Assembly (NCBI GenBank): GCA_963773055.1
Contig: CAVYZL010000006.1
Location: 558,001-622,000, forward strand
Direction: 5' to 3'
Length of the DNA stretch: 64,000 nucleotides
Source: PALSA-612 sp963773055
Lineage (GTDB): Bacteria > Actinomycetota > Thermoleophilia > Gaiellales > Gaiellaceae
The translations under genes and the position numbers were made by a program. A model generated the notes under the pieces. It was not told the DNA's origin, ran no database searches, and saw nothing but the letters and a program-made list of their open reading frames with translations. Every line of letters begins with the position of its first letter. Within the stretch, counting starts at the first letter, position 1. Shown piece by piece: positions 25,224 through 33,642 of the stretch.

Positions 25224-25850
25224 ATGCGCCTGAAGATCCGCCTCACGCCGCAGCACAAGGAGTTCTTCCGCCTCTACGAGCGCGCGGCCTCGAACGCGGT
25301 CGACACCGCTCGTCTGCTCGTTGAGCTGCTCGATCGCTTTCCCGAGGACGGGAGCGAGCTCGTCCGCCAGGTGAAGGATCGTGAGCACGACGGCGACCGG
25401 CTGACGCACGAGATCATCGATCTCCTCAACCGAACGTTCGTGACCCCGTTCGACCGCGATGACATGTACCGGCTTGCCGGCGCGCTCGACGACATCTGCG
25501 ACCACATCGACGAGGCGGCGGACAACATCTTCCTCTTCGGCGTCAAGGTGATCCCCGACGAGGCCAAGCGGCAAGCAGAAGTGATCCTGCGCTCGGCGCT
25601 GCAGCTCGACGAGGCCGTCGGCCAGCTCGACGGCTTCCGCGACGTCAGGGCTCAGCTGGCCCAGCTGCGCGAGCTCGAGGACGAGGGCGACCGGCTCGAG
25701 CGTGACGCGATCGCCGGCCTGTTCCGCTCCGGCCAGGACCCGGTCTCCATCATCCGCTGGAAGGACATGCACGAACGGCTCGAGGCGGCCGTCGATGCCT
25801 GCGAGTACGCGGCCGACGTGCTCGAGGCGATCGTCGTCAAGAACCGGTAG
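25224..25850 (+). CDS. DUF47/PhoU-like phosphate transport regulator
   Basis: The 208-residue all-helical protein has the DUF47 pattern: LVRQVKDREHDGDRLTHEIIDLLNRTFVTPFDRDD followed by LDDICDHIDEAADN, which supplies the Glu/Asp metal clusters typical of PhoU-like folds. Members are usually encoded next to a Pit phosphate transporter and modulate it. That is the case here: pit begins 6 bases downstream. Confidence 0.9.
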   Translation: MRLKIRLTPQHKEFFRLYERAASNAVDTARLLVELLDRFPEDGSELVRQVKDREHDGDRLTHEIIDLLNRTFVTPFDRDDMYRLAGALDDICDHIDEAADNIFLFGVKVIPDEAKRQAEVILRSALQLDEAVGQLDGFRDVRAQLAQLRELEDEGDRLERDAIAGLFRSGQDPVSIIRWKDMHERLEAAVDACEYAADVLEAIVVKNR

Positions 25851-25856
25851 CTCCGC

Positions 25857-26858
25857 GTGGAGCTCGCCCTCCTCGTCATCGTCATCGTCTTCGCGCTCGC
25901 GTTCGACTTCACGAACGGCTTTCACGACACGGCGAACGCCGTCGCCACGTCCGTCTCGACGCGCGCGCTCTCGCCGCGGGTCGCGGTCCTCGTCGCCTCG
26001 ATCGCGAACCTCGCAGGCGCGTTCGTGACGACCGCGGTCGCGAAGACGGTCGGCAAGGGGATCATCGACGCCAACCTCGCGACGGAGGAGACGATCCTGG
26101 CCGCCCTGATCGGAGCGATCACGTGGAACCTGATCACGTGGCGGCTCGGCCTTCCGTCGAGCTCATCGCACGCGCTCATCGGTGGGCTGATCGGGGCGGC
26201 GCTCGCGCAGTCGGGCACGGCCGGCGTCGAGTGGTACGACGTGTTGCACAAGGTCGTGATTCCCGCGATCGTTGCGCCCGTGCTCGCGTTCGCGGGCGCC
26301 TACCTCCTCCTGCTCGCGATCTTCTGGATCTTCAACTGGGTGAGCCCGGGCATCGTCAACAGAGGATTCCGTCTCGGGCAGTTAGCGTCGGGAACATGGG
26401 TGGCGTTCACCCACGGCGCGAACGACGCACAGAAGACGATGGGTGTGATCGCCCTCGCGCTCTTCACCTACGGCGCGATCGACACGTTCTACATCCCGAC
26501 CTGGGTGATCGTCGTCTCCGGTGTCACGATCGCGGCCGGGACGTACGTCGGCGGCTGGCGCATCATGCGGACGCTCGGTCAGCGCCTTTACAGCATGGAG
26601 CCGGCGTCCGGCTTCTCCGCGCAGACGTGCGCCGGCACGACGATCGCTCTGGCGACGCACATCGGCTACCCGCTCTCGACGACGCAGGTGATCTCGGGCG
26701 CCGTGATGGGCGCCGGCGCGACGAAGCGTTTCTCCGCCGTCCGCTGGGGAATCGCTGGAAACATCGTGGTAGCGTGGCTCCTGACGCATGCCGGCTGCGG
26801 GAATCGTCGCTGCCGTCTGCTACCTGCCGATCCAGGCGATCTTCGGAGGCTGAGATGA
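25857..26858 (+). CDS. pit: Inorganic phosphate transporter Pit, C-terminus frameshifted
   Basis: This membrane protein of about 330 residues carries the PiT repeats FDFTNGFHDTANAVATSV near the start and FTHGANDAQKTMG in the second half. It imports phosphate as a neutral metal complex, driven by the proton gradient. The last 24 residues are out of frame: removing one base near 26787 gives the expected ending TMPAAGIVAAVCYLPIQAI and a stop at 26851-26853, just before the next ATG. In the present sequence the frame runs on to 26858. The true protein is very probably full-length. Confidence 0.9.
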   Translation: MELALLVIVIVFALAFDFTNGFHDTANAVATSVSTRALSPRVAVLVASIANLAGAFVTTAVAKTVGKGIIDANLATEETILAALIGAITWNLITWRLGLPSSSSHALIGGLIGAALAQSGTAGVEWYDVLHKVVIPAIVAPVLAFAGAYLLLLAIFWIFNWVSPGIVNRGFRLGQLASGTWVAFTHGANDAQKTMGVIALALFTYGAIDTFYIPTWVIVVSGVTIAAGTYVGGWRIMRTLGQRLYSMEPASGFSAQTCAGTTIALATHIGYPLSTTQVISGAVMGAGATKRFSAVRWGIAGNIVVAWLLTHAGCGNRRCRLLPADPGDLRRLR

Positions 26859-28372
26859 ACAAGGCATATGACGAGCTGCGGAACCGTGTTGCCGAGGTCG
26901 TCGACCTCTTCGGCGCGATGGCTGTGCTCGGCTGGGACCACCGCACGATGATGCCGCGGAACGGCGCGGCGGCGAGGGCCGAGCAGCTCGGCACGCTCGC
27001 GCAGATCGCGCACACGAAGGCGATGGCGCCCGAGATCGGCAAGCTGCTCGACGAGCTCGAGCCTTGGGCCGCCGAGCAGGACTACGACTCGACGGAGGCG
27101 AGCCTGATCCGGCTCGTGCGCCGCGACTACGACAAGGTCGTGCGCGTCCCGCCCGAGCTGTCCGCCGAGATGTCGCGAACCGCCGCCACCGCCGAGCCGG
27201 TGTGGCAGGACGCGCGCAAGGCGTCCGACTGGTCGATGTTCCAGCCGTATCTCGAGAAGGTGATCGAGCTGCGGCGCCGCTACGTCGACTGCTTCGAGCC
27301 GGCGGACGAGGACTACGACATCCTGCTCGACGACTTCGAGCCGGGGATGAAGACGGCCGAGGTGCGCGCGGTGTTCGACGAGCTGAAGGAGGGGCTCGTC
27401 CCGCTGATCGCCGAGATCTCGGAGCGCCACGATGCCGTCGACGACTCGTTCCTCCACGGCGACTTTCCGATCGAGGCACAGAAGCGCGTCGAGGGCGAGA
27501 TCCTCGCCGCCTTCGGCTTCACCGCGGACTCCTGGCGGCTCGACGAGACGGTGCACCCGTTCGCATCGCGCTCGGGGCTCGACGACATCCGGCTGACGAC
27601 GAAGCACCTGCCCGACAGCCTCAGCTCGATCTTCTCGTCCATGCACGAGTTCGGCCACGGGATCTACGAGTACGGCGTCGACCGCGAGCTCGCGCGGACG
27701 ACCCTCGCGCGTGGCACGTCGCTCGGCTTCCACGAGTCCCAGAGCCGCATGTGGGAGAACCTCGTCGGTCGCAGCCGACCTTTCTGGCAGCACTACTTCC
27801 CGCTCGTTCAGGAGGCGTTCCCGGAGCGGCTCTCGGGCATCGACGCGGAGGCGTTCTACCGCGCGGCCAACCGAGTGCAGCCCTCGCTCATCCGCATCGA
27901 GGCGGACGAGGCGACGTACAACCTCCACATCATCCTCCGCTTCGAGCTCGAGCAGGAGATGATCACCGGACGGCTGGCCGCAGCGGACGTGCCCGAAGCG
28001 TGGGACGCGAAGGTGCACGAGTACCTCGGGATCGAGGTGCCCGACGTGGCAGACGGCGCGCTCCAGGACACGCACTGGGCGGGCGGCGCGATCGGCTACT
28101 TCTCGACCTACGCGCTCGGCAACATCATCTCCGCGCAGCTCTGGGAGAAGATCTCCGCGGAGATTCCGGACGTGTACGAGTCGATCGGGCGAGGCGAGTT
28201 CGACGAGCTCCGCGAGTGGCTCCGCGAGAACGTTCACCGGCACGGGCGCAAGTACCTGCCGCGCGAGCTCCTCGAGCGGATCACCGGCGGCGGCCTCGAC
28301 CCCCAGCCTCTGCTCGCGTACCTGCGGGCGAAGCTCGGCGAGATCTACGACCTTCAGCAAGTAGCCGCGTAG
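26855..28372 (+). CDS. M32 family carboxypeptidase (Taq-type)
   Basis: The 505-residue zinc metallopeptidase has the active-site motif HEFGHGIYE (His264) and downstream HESQSRMWEN and IRIEADEATYNLH. These motifs define family M32, which removes most C-terminal residues except proline. The ATG at 26855 follows an SD-like GGAGG. The much longer upstream frame covers pit and is spurious. The stop codon TAG forms part of the promoter of the next operon. Confidence 0.94.
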   Translation: MNKAYDELRNRVAEVVDLFGAMAVLGWDHRTMMPRNGAAARAEQLGTLAQIAHTKAMAPEIGKLLDELEPWAAEQDYDSTEASLIRLVRRDYDKVVRVPPELSAEMSRTAATAEPVWQDARKASDWSMFQPYLEKVIELRRRYVDCFEPADEDYDILLDDFEPGMKTAEVRAVFDELKEGLVPLIAEISERHDAVDDSFLHGDFPIEAQKRVEGEILAAFGFTADSWRLDETVHPFASRSGLDDIRLTTKHLPDSLSSIFSSMHEFGHGIYEYGVDRELARTTLARGTSLGFHESQSRMWENLVGRSRPFWQHYFPLVQEAFPERLSGIDAEAFYRAANRVQPSLIRIEADEATYNLHIILRFELEQEMITGRLAAADVPEAWDAKVHEYLGIEVPDVADGALQDTHWAGGAIGYFSTYALGNIISAQLWEKISAEIPDVYESIGRGEFDELREWLRENVHRHGRKYLPRELLERITGGGLDPQPLLAYLRAKLGEIYDLQQVAA

Positions 28373-28375
28373 ACT
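28370..28375 (+). promoter_or_regulatory. Leaderless -10 hexamer of the cyclic-phosphoglycerate operon
   Basis: TAGACT overlaps the stop codon of the carboxypeptidase and lies 7 nt before the ATG at 28383. It is the only clear promoter for the four-gene operon. Confidence 0.6.
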
Positions 28376-28382
28376 TTCCGAC

Positions 28383-29189
28383 ATGGCGGGGGCTTCGGAC
28401 CAGCCTTTCCGGATCGCCCAGATCTCCGACATCCACTGCGGAGGGCCGCACTTCGTCCCGACGCTGCTCGACCGCGCGATCGCGGAGGTCAACGAATGGG
28501 AGCCGGATCTCGTCGTCTGCTGCGGCGACCTGACGACGTTCGGATACAAGCCCGAGTTCGCGGAGGCGAAGACGTTCCTCGACAAGGTCGACTGCGGCTC
28601 GCTCGTCGTGATCCCGGGTAACCACGACTCGCGGAACGTCGGTTACGTCCACTTCGAGGAGTTCTTCGGCGAGCGGAGCTCCGTGTCGCATGTCGACGGC
28701 GTGACGATCGTCGCTGTCGACTCGACCGAGCCCGACCTCGACCACGGCCGGATCGGGCGCGGCCGCTATGCATGGATCGAGGAGCAATTCGCCGAGCCCG
28801 CGAGCCTCCGCGTGTTCGTCCTCCATCACCACCTCCTGCCGGTGCCCGGCACAGGGCGCGAGCGGAACATCGTGTACGACGCGGGCGATGCGATCGAATG
28901 CCTCCAGCGCTCGCAGGTCGACCTCGTTCTCTGCGGCCACAAGCACGTTCCCTATGCCTGGCGGCTCGAGGACATGTTCATCGTCAACACCGGCACGGTG
29001 TCGTCGCTCCGGCTGCGCGGCAACACGCGTCCCTGTTACAACGTGATCGAGGTCGACGGCGCGCACGTGGAGGTGCGGCGCCGCTACCCGTACCACGGCG
29101 AGGAGCGGATGATCCGCTTCTCCACCGAGACGCACGCGTACGAGAAGTCGACGGGCGCGATCGAGGCCCAGGTCGGCACGACGACATGA
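28383..29189 (+). CDS. Calcineurin-like metallophosphoesterase
   Basis: The 268-residue protein keeps all five metal-binding blocks: ISDIHCGG, VCCGDLTTFG, IPGNHDSR, LHHHLLPV and CGHKHVPY. The family includes cyclic-nucleotide phosphodiesterases of the Rv0805 type and many phosphatases. It is first in the operon and shares 4 bases (ATGA) with the cyclic 2,3-diphosphoglycerate synthetase gene. A role in turning over a phosphoglycerate product is a reasonable guess from position only. Confidence 0.88.
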   Translation: MAGASDQPFRIAQISDIHCGGPHFVPTLLDRAIAEVNEWEPDLVVCCGDLTTFGYKPEFAEAKTFLDKVDCGSLVVIPGNHDSRNVGYVHFEEFFGERSSVSHVDGVTIVAVDSTEPDLDHGRIGRGRYAWIEEQFAEPASLRVFVLHHHLLPVPGTGRERNIVYDAGDAIECLQRSQVDLVLCGHKHVPYAWRLEDMFIVNTGTVSSLRLRGNTRPCYNVIEVDGAHVEVRRRYPYHGEERMIRFSTETHAYEKSTGAIEAQVGTTT

Positions 29190-30397
29190 GAGCCGTCGCT
29201 GTCATCGACGGAGAGCACTACGCGCCGGTCGTCCGCGCCGCTCTCGAGGAGCTGCCGTACGACTTCGTCGTCGCGTTCCTCGTCGGTGGTGTCGAGAAGC
29301 TGCGCGGAGGGGATGACTACGGCGTGCCGCTCGTGTCCGACCTCGAGTCCGCTCTCTCGGCCGACGCGGAGATCGTGGTCGACCTCTCCGACGAGCCCGT
29401 GCTCGGCCCCGAGCAGCGGCTGCTGCTCGCGTCGCGGGCCCTGGCGCTCGGCCTTCGGTACGTCGGCCCCGACTTCGCGTTCGAGCCGCCGCGCTACGAG
29501 CCGGTGGCGCTGCCCGCGATCGCCGTCATCGGGACGGGCAAGCGGATCGGGAAGACGGCGCTTACGGGCCAGCTGGCGCGGCGCCTCTCGCGAGATCGTG
29601 ACGTCATCGTTCTCGCCATGGGCCGCGGCGGGCCGGCCGAGCCCGAGCTGATCGAGGCGGAGCCGACGCGCGACGAGCTAATCGCTCTCTCCCGATCGGG
29701 TCGTCATGCGGCGTCCGATCACCTGGAGACCGCGCTCTTCTCCGGCGTCCGGACGATCGGCTGCCGCCGGTGCGGCGGAGGACTGGCCGGCCAGGTCGCG
29801 ACGTCGAACGTCCCGGCGGGGATCGAGCTCGCAGAGCGTCTTGCGCCCGACGTCCTGGTCGTCGACGGGAGTGGAGCGGCTGTGCCGCCAGTCCGCGCCG
29901 ACGCGACGATCCTCGTCACGGGCGACGGGCAGGACGTGCGCGCGGGTCTCAACCCCTATCGCGTGCTCGTCTCTAGCCTCGTGTGCTGCACCGGCGACGA
30001 CGACCAGGTCGACGCGATCCGCGCGATCGCCGAGCGGCCCGTGATCCGCGTCGATCTCGAGCTTCGGCCCGCCGAGCCGCTCGGGTCTGGCCCGGTAGCG
30101 GTCTTTACCGCAGGGCCTGCGCGTATCGATCACCTCGATGCGGACATCGTCGCTGTCTCAACGAACCTTGCGGACCGCGCGCGCTTGCGCGAGGATCTCG
30201 CCTCCATCGACGCGGAGACCTACGTGACGGAGCTGAAGGCTGCAGCGATCGACGTCGTTGCCGAAACCGCTGCGGAGCGGGGCGCGAAGGTCGTCTTCGC
30301 GCGAAACGATCTCGTCTCGCGACCAGGCGAGGCCGACATCGACGAGACGCTGGCAGAGCTCGGCGATGCCGTGTGCAGCGCCGCGGTGACGGCATGA
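29186..30397 (+). CDS. Cyclic 2,3-diphosphoglycerate synthetase
   Basis: The 403-residue protein has an N-terminal domain (about 1-105) with DGEHYAPVVRAALEEL, then a P-loop domain with the Walker A GTGKRIGKT (116-124), AMGRGGPAEPELIE and VLVVDGSGAAVPPV. This organisation is that of cPGS, which uses ATP to close 2,3-bisphosphoglycerate into its cyclic pyrophosphate. In methanogens the product is a thermal-protective and phosphate-storage solute. The gene for the preceding step (2-phosphoglycerate kinase) follows with a 4-base overlap. The longer upstream frame is an artefact. Confidence 0.85.
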   Translation: MRAVAVIDGEHYAPVVRAALEELPYDFVVAFLVGGVEKLRGGDDYGVPLVSDLESALSADAEIVVDLSDEPVLGPEQRLLLASRALALGLRYVGPDFAFEPPRYEPVALPAIAVIGTGKRIGKTALTGQLARRLSRDRDVIVLAMGRGGPAEPELIEAEPTRDELIALSRSGRHAASDHLETALFSGVRTIGCRRCGGGLAGQVATSNVPAGIELAERLAPDVLVVDGSGAAVPPVRADATILVTGDGQDVRAGLNPYRVLVSSLVCCTGDDDQVDAIRAIAERPVIRVDLELRPAEPLGSGPVAVFTAGPARIDHLDADIVAVSTNLADRARLREDLASIDAETYVTELKAAAIDVVAETAAERGAKVVFARNDLVSRPGEADIDETLAELGDAVCSAAVTA

Positions 30398-31308
30398 GCG
30401 AGCAGCGGCGGATCGACCACCTTTCCCTTGGCGGCGAGAGCGGTCTTCCGTATTCGAAGGGACTGCTCGCCCGCGCCCTCGTCGCCACCGGCATGTCCGC
30501 GAGCCTCGCGTGGGATCTCGCCCTGCGGGTCGAGGACGACCTCGCCGCACTCGGCGAGGCGACCGTCGATCTCGAGCGCCTGGAGGAGCTTGCCCAGGAC
30601 GTCCTCGGTGAGGAGGAGGGCGTCGCGGCGATTCGCCGGCTTCGCCAGTACCGAGCGCTGAACGACCTCGATCTCCCGATCGTCGTGCTCGTCGGCGGCG
30701 GCACCGGCACAGGGAAGTCGCGCGTGGCCACGGAGATCGCCTACCGCCTGGGGATCACGCGCGTCACCTCGACCGACTTCATCCGCCAGACGATGCGCGC
30801 CTTCTTCTCAGAGGAGTTCATGCCTTCGATCCACTTCTCGAGCTTCGAGGCCGGCGCCGCGTTTCCCGACGCCGAGGATCCGACGCTAACGGGCTTTCTC
30901 GAGCAGACGCGCAACGTGCTCGTCGGCGTGCGCGCGGTGATCGAGCGGGCTCTTCACGAAGGATGGTCGATGGTGCTCGAGGGCGTCCACCTCGTGCCCG
31001 GAATGGTGCCGACCGTCGAAGGGGCGCTTGCCGTCCAGTGCGTGCTCGAGATCGAGAGCGAAGAGGTGCACGAGGGCCACTTCTGGGTGCGCGACGGCGC
31101 AACGGAAGGACTGCGCCCGGTGCAGCGCTACGTGGACGCGCTCGACGACATACGCGAGGTCCAGCGTTTCATCGTCGGCCGCGCCGGTCGAAACGACGTG
31201 CCTGTGATCGAGAACTCCGACATCGATGCAACGATCGCGTCCGTGATGGAGCTCGTGCTGGAGAGCGTCGAGCGGCTCGAGACGGTCGCCGGTGGCGTCG
31301 ACGCCTGA
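30394..31308 (+). CDS. 2-phosphoglycerate kinase
   Basis: The 304-residue protein has an N-terminal ATP-cone-like domain (GLPYSKGLLARALVATGMS) and a kinase domain with Walker A GGGTGTGKS (101-109). Both are typical of 2PGK, which makes 2,3-bisphosphoglycerate from 2-phosphoglycerate. The downstream lid region (VLEGVHLVPGMV) is conserved. It overlaps the synthetase gene by 4 bases and the GlpX-like gene by 17, so the proteins are probably made together. Confidence 0.88.
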   Translation: MSEQRRIDHLSLGGESGLPYSKGLLARALVATGMSASLAWDLALRVEDDLAALGEATVDLERLEELAQDVLGEEEGVAAIRRLRQYRALNDLDLPIVVLVGGGTGTGKSRVATEIAYRLGITRVTSTDFIRQTMRAFFSEEFMPSIHFSSFEAGAAFPDAEDPTLTGFLEQTRNVLVGVRAVIERALHEGWSMVLEGVHLVPGMVPTVEGALAVQCVLEIESEEVHEGHFWVRDGATEGLRPVQRYVDALDDIREVQRFIVGRAGRNDVPVIENSDIDATIASVMELVLESVERLETVAGGVDA

Positions 31309-32281
31309 GACGGCCGATCGGGCCTGTATCTGCTCGCAGTACGCACGTGCGACGGAGCGCGCGGCGCTCGGGAGCGCACGCTGGCTCGGAGCAGGGAACC
31401 AGACTGGCGCGGAGGAAGCGGCCTTTTCGGGCATGCGCTCGGCGCTCGTCGAGCTGCCGATCGCCGGGCGGATCGTGATCGGCGCGGCCAATGAGGACGA
31501 CGTGCTCGCAACAGGCGGTGAGGTCGGGCTCGGGCCGGAGCCCGTCGACCTCGCGCTCGATCCGCTCGAGGGCCGCGGCGTCGTGGCGCGCGGTGGACAT
31601 GGCGCGATGTCGATCATCGCCGTTGGCGGCCCCGGCGCGCTGCCGGTGATGCCGGAGATGTACATGCGCCATATCGCGGTCGGCCCACGAGCCAGGGGCG
31701 CAATCGACCTGCTGAAGCCCGTCGCGGACAACGTCACCGCGATCGCTGACGTCTTCGGCCGGTCCGTGAACGATGTGACGACGATCGTCCTCGATCGCCC
31801 GCGGCATCACGACCTGATCGAGGACATCCGACGGGTTGGCGCGCGAATCAAGCTGATCCCCGACGGGACCGTGACGGCCGCAATCTCCGCCGCGATCCGT
31901 GGCACGAATGATCACCTCGCGATCGGGATCGGCGGCACGCGGCAGGCCGTCCTCACCGCGGCCGCGCTCCGCTGTCTCGGAGGCGAGCTCCAGGCGCAGA
32001 TCTGGCCGACGTCGAGACGCGATATCGACATCGCACACGAGCACGGGATCGACGACGTCGAGCGCGTGTTCACCACGGACGATCTCGCGCCGGGAGAGAT
32101 CATCTTCGCCGCCACCGGCGTCTCGAACGGCGACCTTCTGCGCGGCGTGCGCTTTCTCGCCGACAGCGCCCGCACGCACTCCCTCGTCATGTGCACGCGG
32201 TGCAACTGGGTCCGGTTCGTGGACGGCATCCACTTCTTCGCGCGTGACCGGCGCGAAGAGGTGCGCCTGCTCGGCTACTAG
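31292..32281 (+). CDS. GlpX-like (class II fructose bisphosphatase family) protein with altered active site
   Basis: The 329-residue protein follows the GlpX fold along its whole length (VDLALDPLEG, MPEMYMRHIAVGP, RPRHHDLIEDIRR, IGIGGTRQAV, FAATGVSNGDLL). Compared with E. coli GlpX from memory, Asp33 is Glu, Glu57 is Ala (IGAANEDD instead of IGEGEIDE) and Glu213 is Gln; Asp85 and Glu88 are kept. It may not be an ordinary fructose-1,6-bisphosphatase. Its place at the end of the operon suggests a ligand-binding or altered phosphatase role towards phosphoglycerates. The GTG start overlaps the 2PGK gene by 17 bases. Confidence 0.85.
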   Translation: MASTPETADRACICSQYARATERAALGSARWLGAGNQTGAEEAAFSGMRSALVELPIAGRIVIGAANEDDVLATGGEVGLGPEPVDLALDPLEGRGVVARGGHGAMSIIAVGGPGALPVMPEMYMRHIAVGPRARGAIDLLKPVADNVTAIADVFGRSVNDVTTIVLDRPRHHDLIEDIRRVGARIKLIPDGTVTAAISAAIRGTNDHLAIGIGGTRQAVLTAAALRCLGGELQAQIWPTSRRDIDIAHEHGIDDVERVFTTDDLAPGEIIFAATGVSNGDLLRGVRFLADSARTHSLVMCTRCNWVRFVDGIHFFARDRREEVRLLGY

Positions 32282-32288
32282 GCGGGAA

Positions 32289-32319
32289 ACGGGATGTGGG
32301 ACAGGATGAATCCTGTCCC
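32289..32319 (+). repeat. Dispersed hairpin element, copy 1
   Basis: ACGGGATG followed by a perfect 9-bp hairpin (GGGACAGGA, loop TGAA, TCCTGTCCC). It sits between the GlpX-like stop and the SufT-like start. A near-identical copy lies at 47222-47252. It could also terminate the operon. Confidence 0.65.
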
Positions 32320-32338
32320 GCCATGCTCTAATTAGCCC

Positions 32339-32641
32339 ATGCCGACGAAGGAAGCAGTGTTCGAGGCGCTCAAGCGCGTCGAGGACCCCGAGCTCGGGAT
32401 GGACATCGTCGACCTCGGCCTCGTCTACGACGTCGAGGTGGACGCGACGAACGTCAAGGTCATCCACACGCTGACGTCGATGGGTTGCCCTGCCGGCCCG
32501 ATGATCCAGGAGGACATCGCCACGACCGTCCGCGAAGCCTTCGAGGACGTCGAGAACGTCGAGCTGGAGCTGACCTGGGATCCTCCGTGGACGCCCGACT
32601 TGATGTCGGAGGACGCCAAGTTCATCCTCGGCTTCGGCTGA
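32339..32641 (+). CDS. MIP18/PaaD-like iron-sulfur assembly protein (SufT type)
   Basis: The 100-residue DUF59 protein has the family core LKRVEDPELGMDIVDLGLVYDV and a conserved cysteine in TSMGCPAGPMIQ. Members help deliver or mature Fe-S clusters. There is no suf operon nearby. A -10-like TCTAAT lies 6 nt before the ATG. Confidence 0.9.
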   Translation: MPTKEAVFEALKRVEDPELGMDIVDLGLVYDVEVDATNVKVIHTLTSMGCPAGPMIQEDIATTVREAFEDVENVELELTWDPPWTPDLMSEDAKFILGFG

Positions 32642-32644
32642 GCC

Positions 32645-33634
32645 CTAGCCCGGGATCGAGAGCACGATCTTCCCGAGCTGCTCGCCAGCTTCGAGGCGCT
32701 CGTGCGCGGCACGGGCCTCCTTGAGCGGGAAGACCGAGTCGACGATCACCTTCGCGTCGCCGCTCTTGACGAGCTCGTACGCGCCCTCGAAGTCCTCCGT
32801 CGACCCCATCGACGAGCCGAGGATCGCGAGCTCCTTCCACCAGATGCGGTGGAGGGCTGCAGGTGGGTTCGGTCCGGTCGTCGCCCCGCAGACGACGATC
32901 CGCCCGCGTTGGCAAGCGACGTCCAGCGAGGTCCGCCAGGTCGATTCGCCCACGTGCTCCACGACGACGTCGACGCCATGTCCGCCGGTCGCTTCGAGCA
33001 CCGCGGCCTTCACGTCGCCCGACCCGTGATTCACGGCCGCGTCGGCCCCGAGCTCCGTCGCGCGCGCGAGCTTCTCGTCGCTCGACGACGTGCAGACGAC
33101 CTTCGCGCCGAGCGCCTTCGCGATCTGGAAGGCCGCCGTCGCCACGCCGCCACCGATTCCCCAAACGAGCACCCACTCGCCCGGGTGGAGCGCGGCTTTT
33201 GTGACGAGCATTCGGTACGCCGTCTCGAACACGAGCGGGAACGCGGCGGCCTGCTCGAACGAGAGCCGCTCGTCGAGCGGATAGACGTTCGCCGCCGGCA
33301 CGACGGCAAGCTCTGCGTGCGTTCCGTCACGGTGCTCGCCGACGACGGAGATGCGGCCGCCGTGCTCGATGCCCGGATTGATGACGACGGGCTGCCCCAG
33401 CTCGAGCCCCCGAACGCCCGCGCCGTACGCTGCAACGACGCCCGCGCCGTCAGCGCCGAGGATGCGCGGCTTCGGTACGGAGGGTAAGCCCTTCCGCACC
33501 CACACGTCGAGATGGTTGAGCGAGGCCGCTCGCAGCTCGACGACGACGTCGTCAGGGCCAGGCTCCGGATCCGGCGCGTCCTCATAGCGAAGGACCTCCG
33601 GGCCGCCGTCCTCGTGGATCCGAACCGCCTTCAC
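32645..33634 (-). CDS. Zinc-type alcohol dehydrogenase/quinone oxidoreductase family protein
   Basis: The 329-residue MDR-superfamily enzyme has a GroES-like N-terminus (MKAVRIHEDGGPEVLRYED), the ILGADGAGVV turn and an NAD(P)-binding site GIGGGVATAAFQIAKALGAKV. The Cys cluster of structural zinc is absent, as in quinone oxidoreductases. The substrate is unknown. The GTG at 33634 lies 8 bases after the PafBC-like gene's stop, so the two genes are an operon. Confidence 0.88.
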   Translation of the reverse strand: MKAVRIHEDGGPEVLRYEDAPDPEPGPDDVVVELRAASLNHLDVWVRKGLPSVPKPRILGADGAGVVAAYGAGVRGLELGQPVVINPGIEHGGRISVVGEHRDGTHAELAVVPAANVYPLDERLSFEQAAAFPLVFETAYRMLVTKAALHPGEWVLVWGIGGGVATAAFQIAKALGAKVVCTSSSDEKLARATELGADAAVNHGSGDVKAAVLEATGGHGVDVVVEHVGESTWRTSLDVACQRGRIVVCGATTGPNPPAALHRIWWKELAILGSSMGSTEDFEGAYELVKSGDAKVIVDSVFPLKEARAAHERLEAGEQLGKIVLSIPG

Positions 33635-33642
33635 GGCAGGCC

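Noticed and set aside
26123..26854. A long N-terminal extension of the carboxypeptidase covering pit.
   Set aside because: The pit frame is conserved there, and the M32 family begins at the ATG at 26855.
14400..26860. Programmed frameshifting as an explanation for the three shifted genes.
   Set aside because: None of the sites has a slippery heptamer or a following pseudoknot that I can see, and the three proteins are not of kinds known to use recoding.
28772..29185. An N-terminal extension of the cyclic diphosphoglycerate synthetase.
   Set aside because: It overlaps the metallophosphoesterase in another frame; homology begins at the ATG that overlaps the esterase stop.
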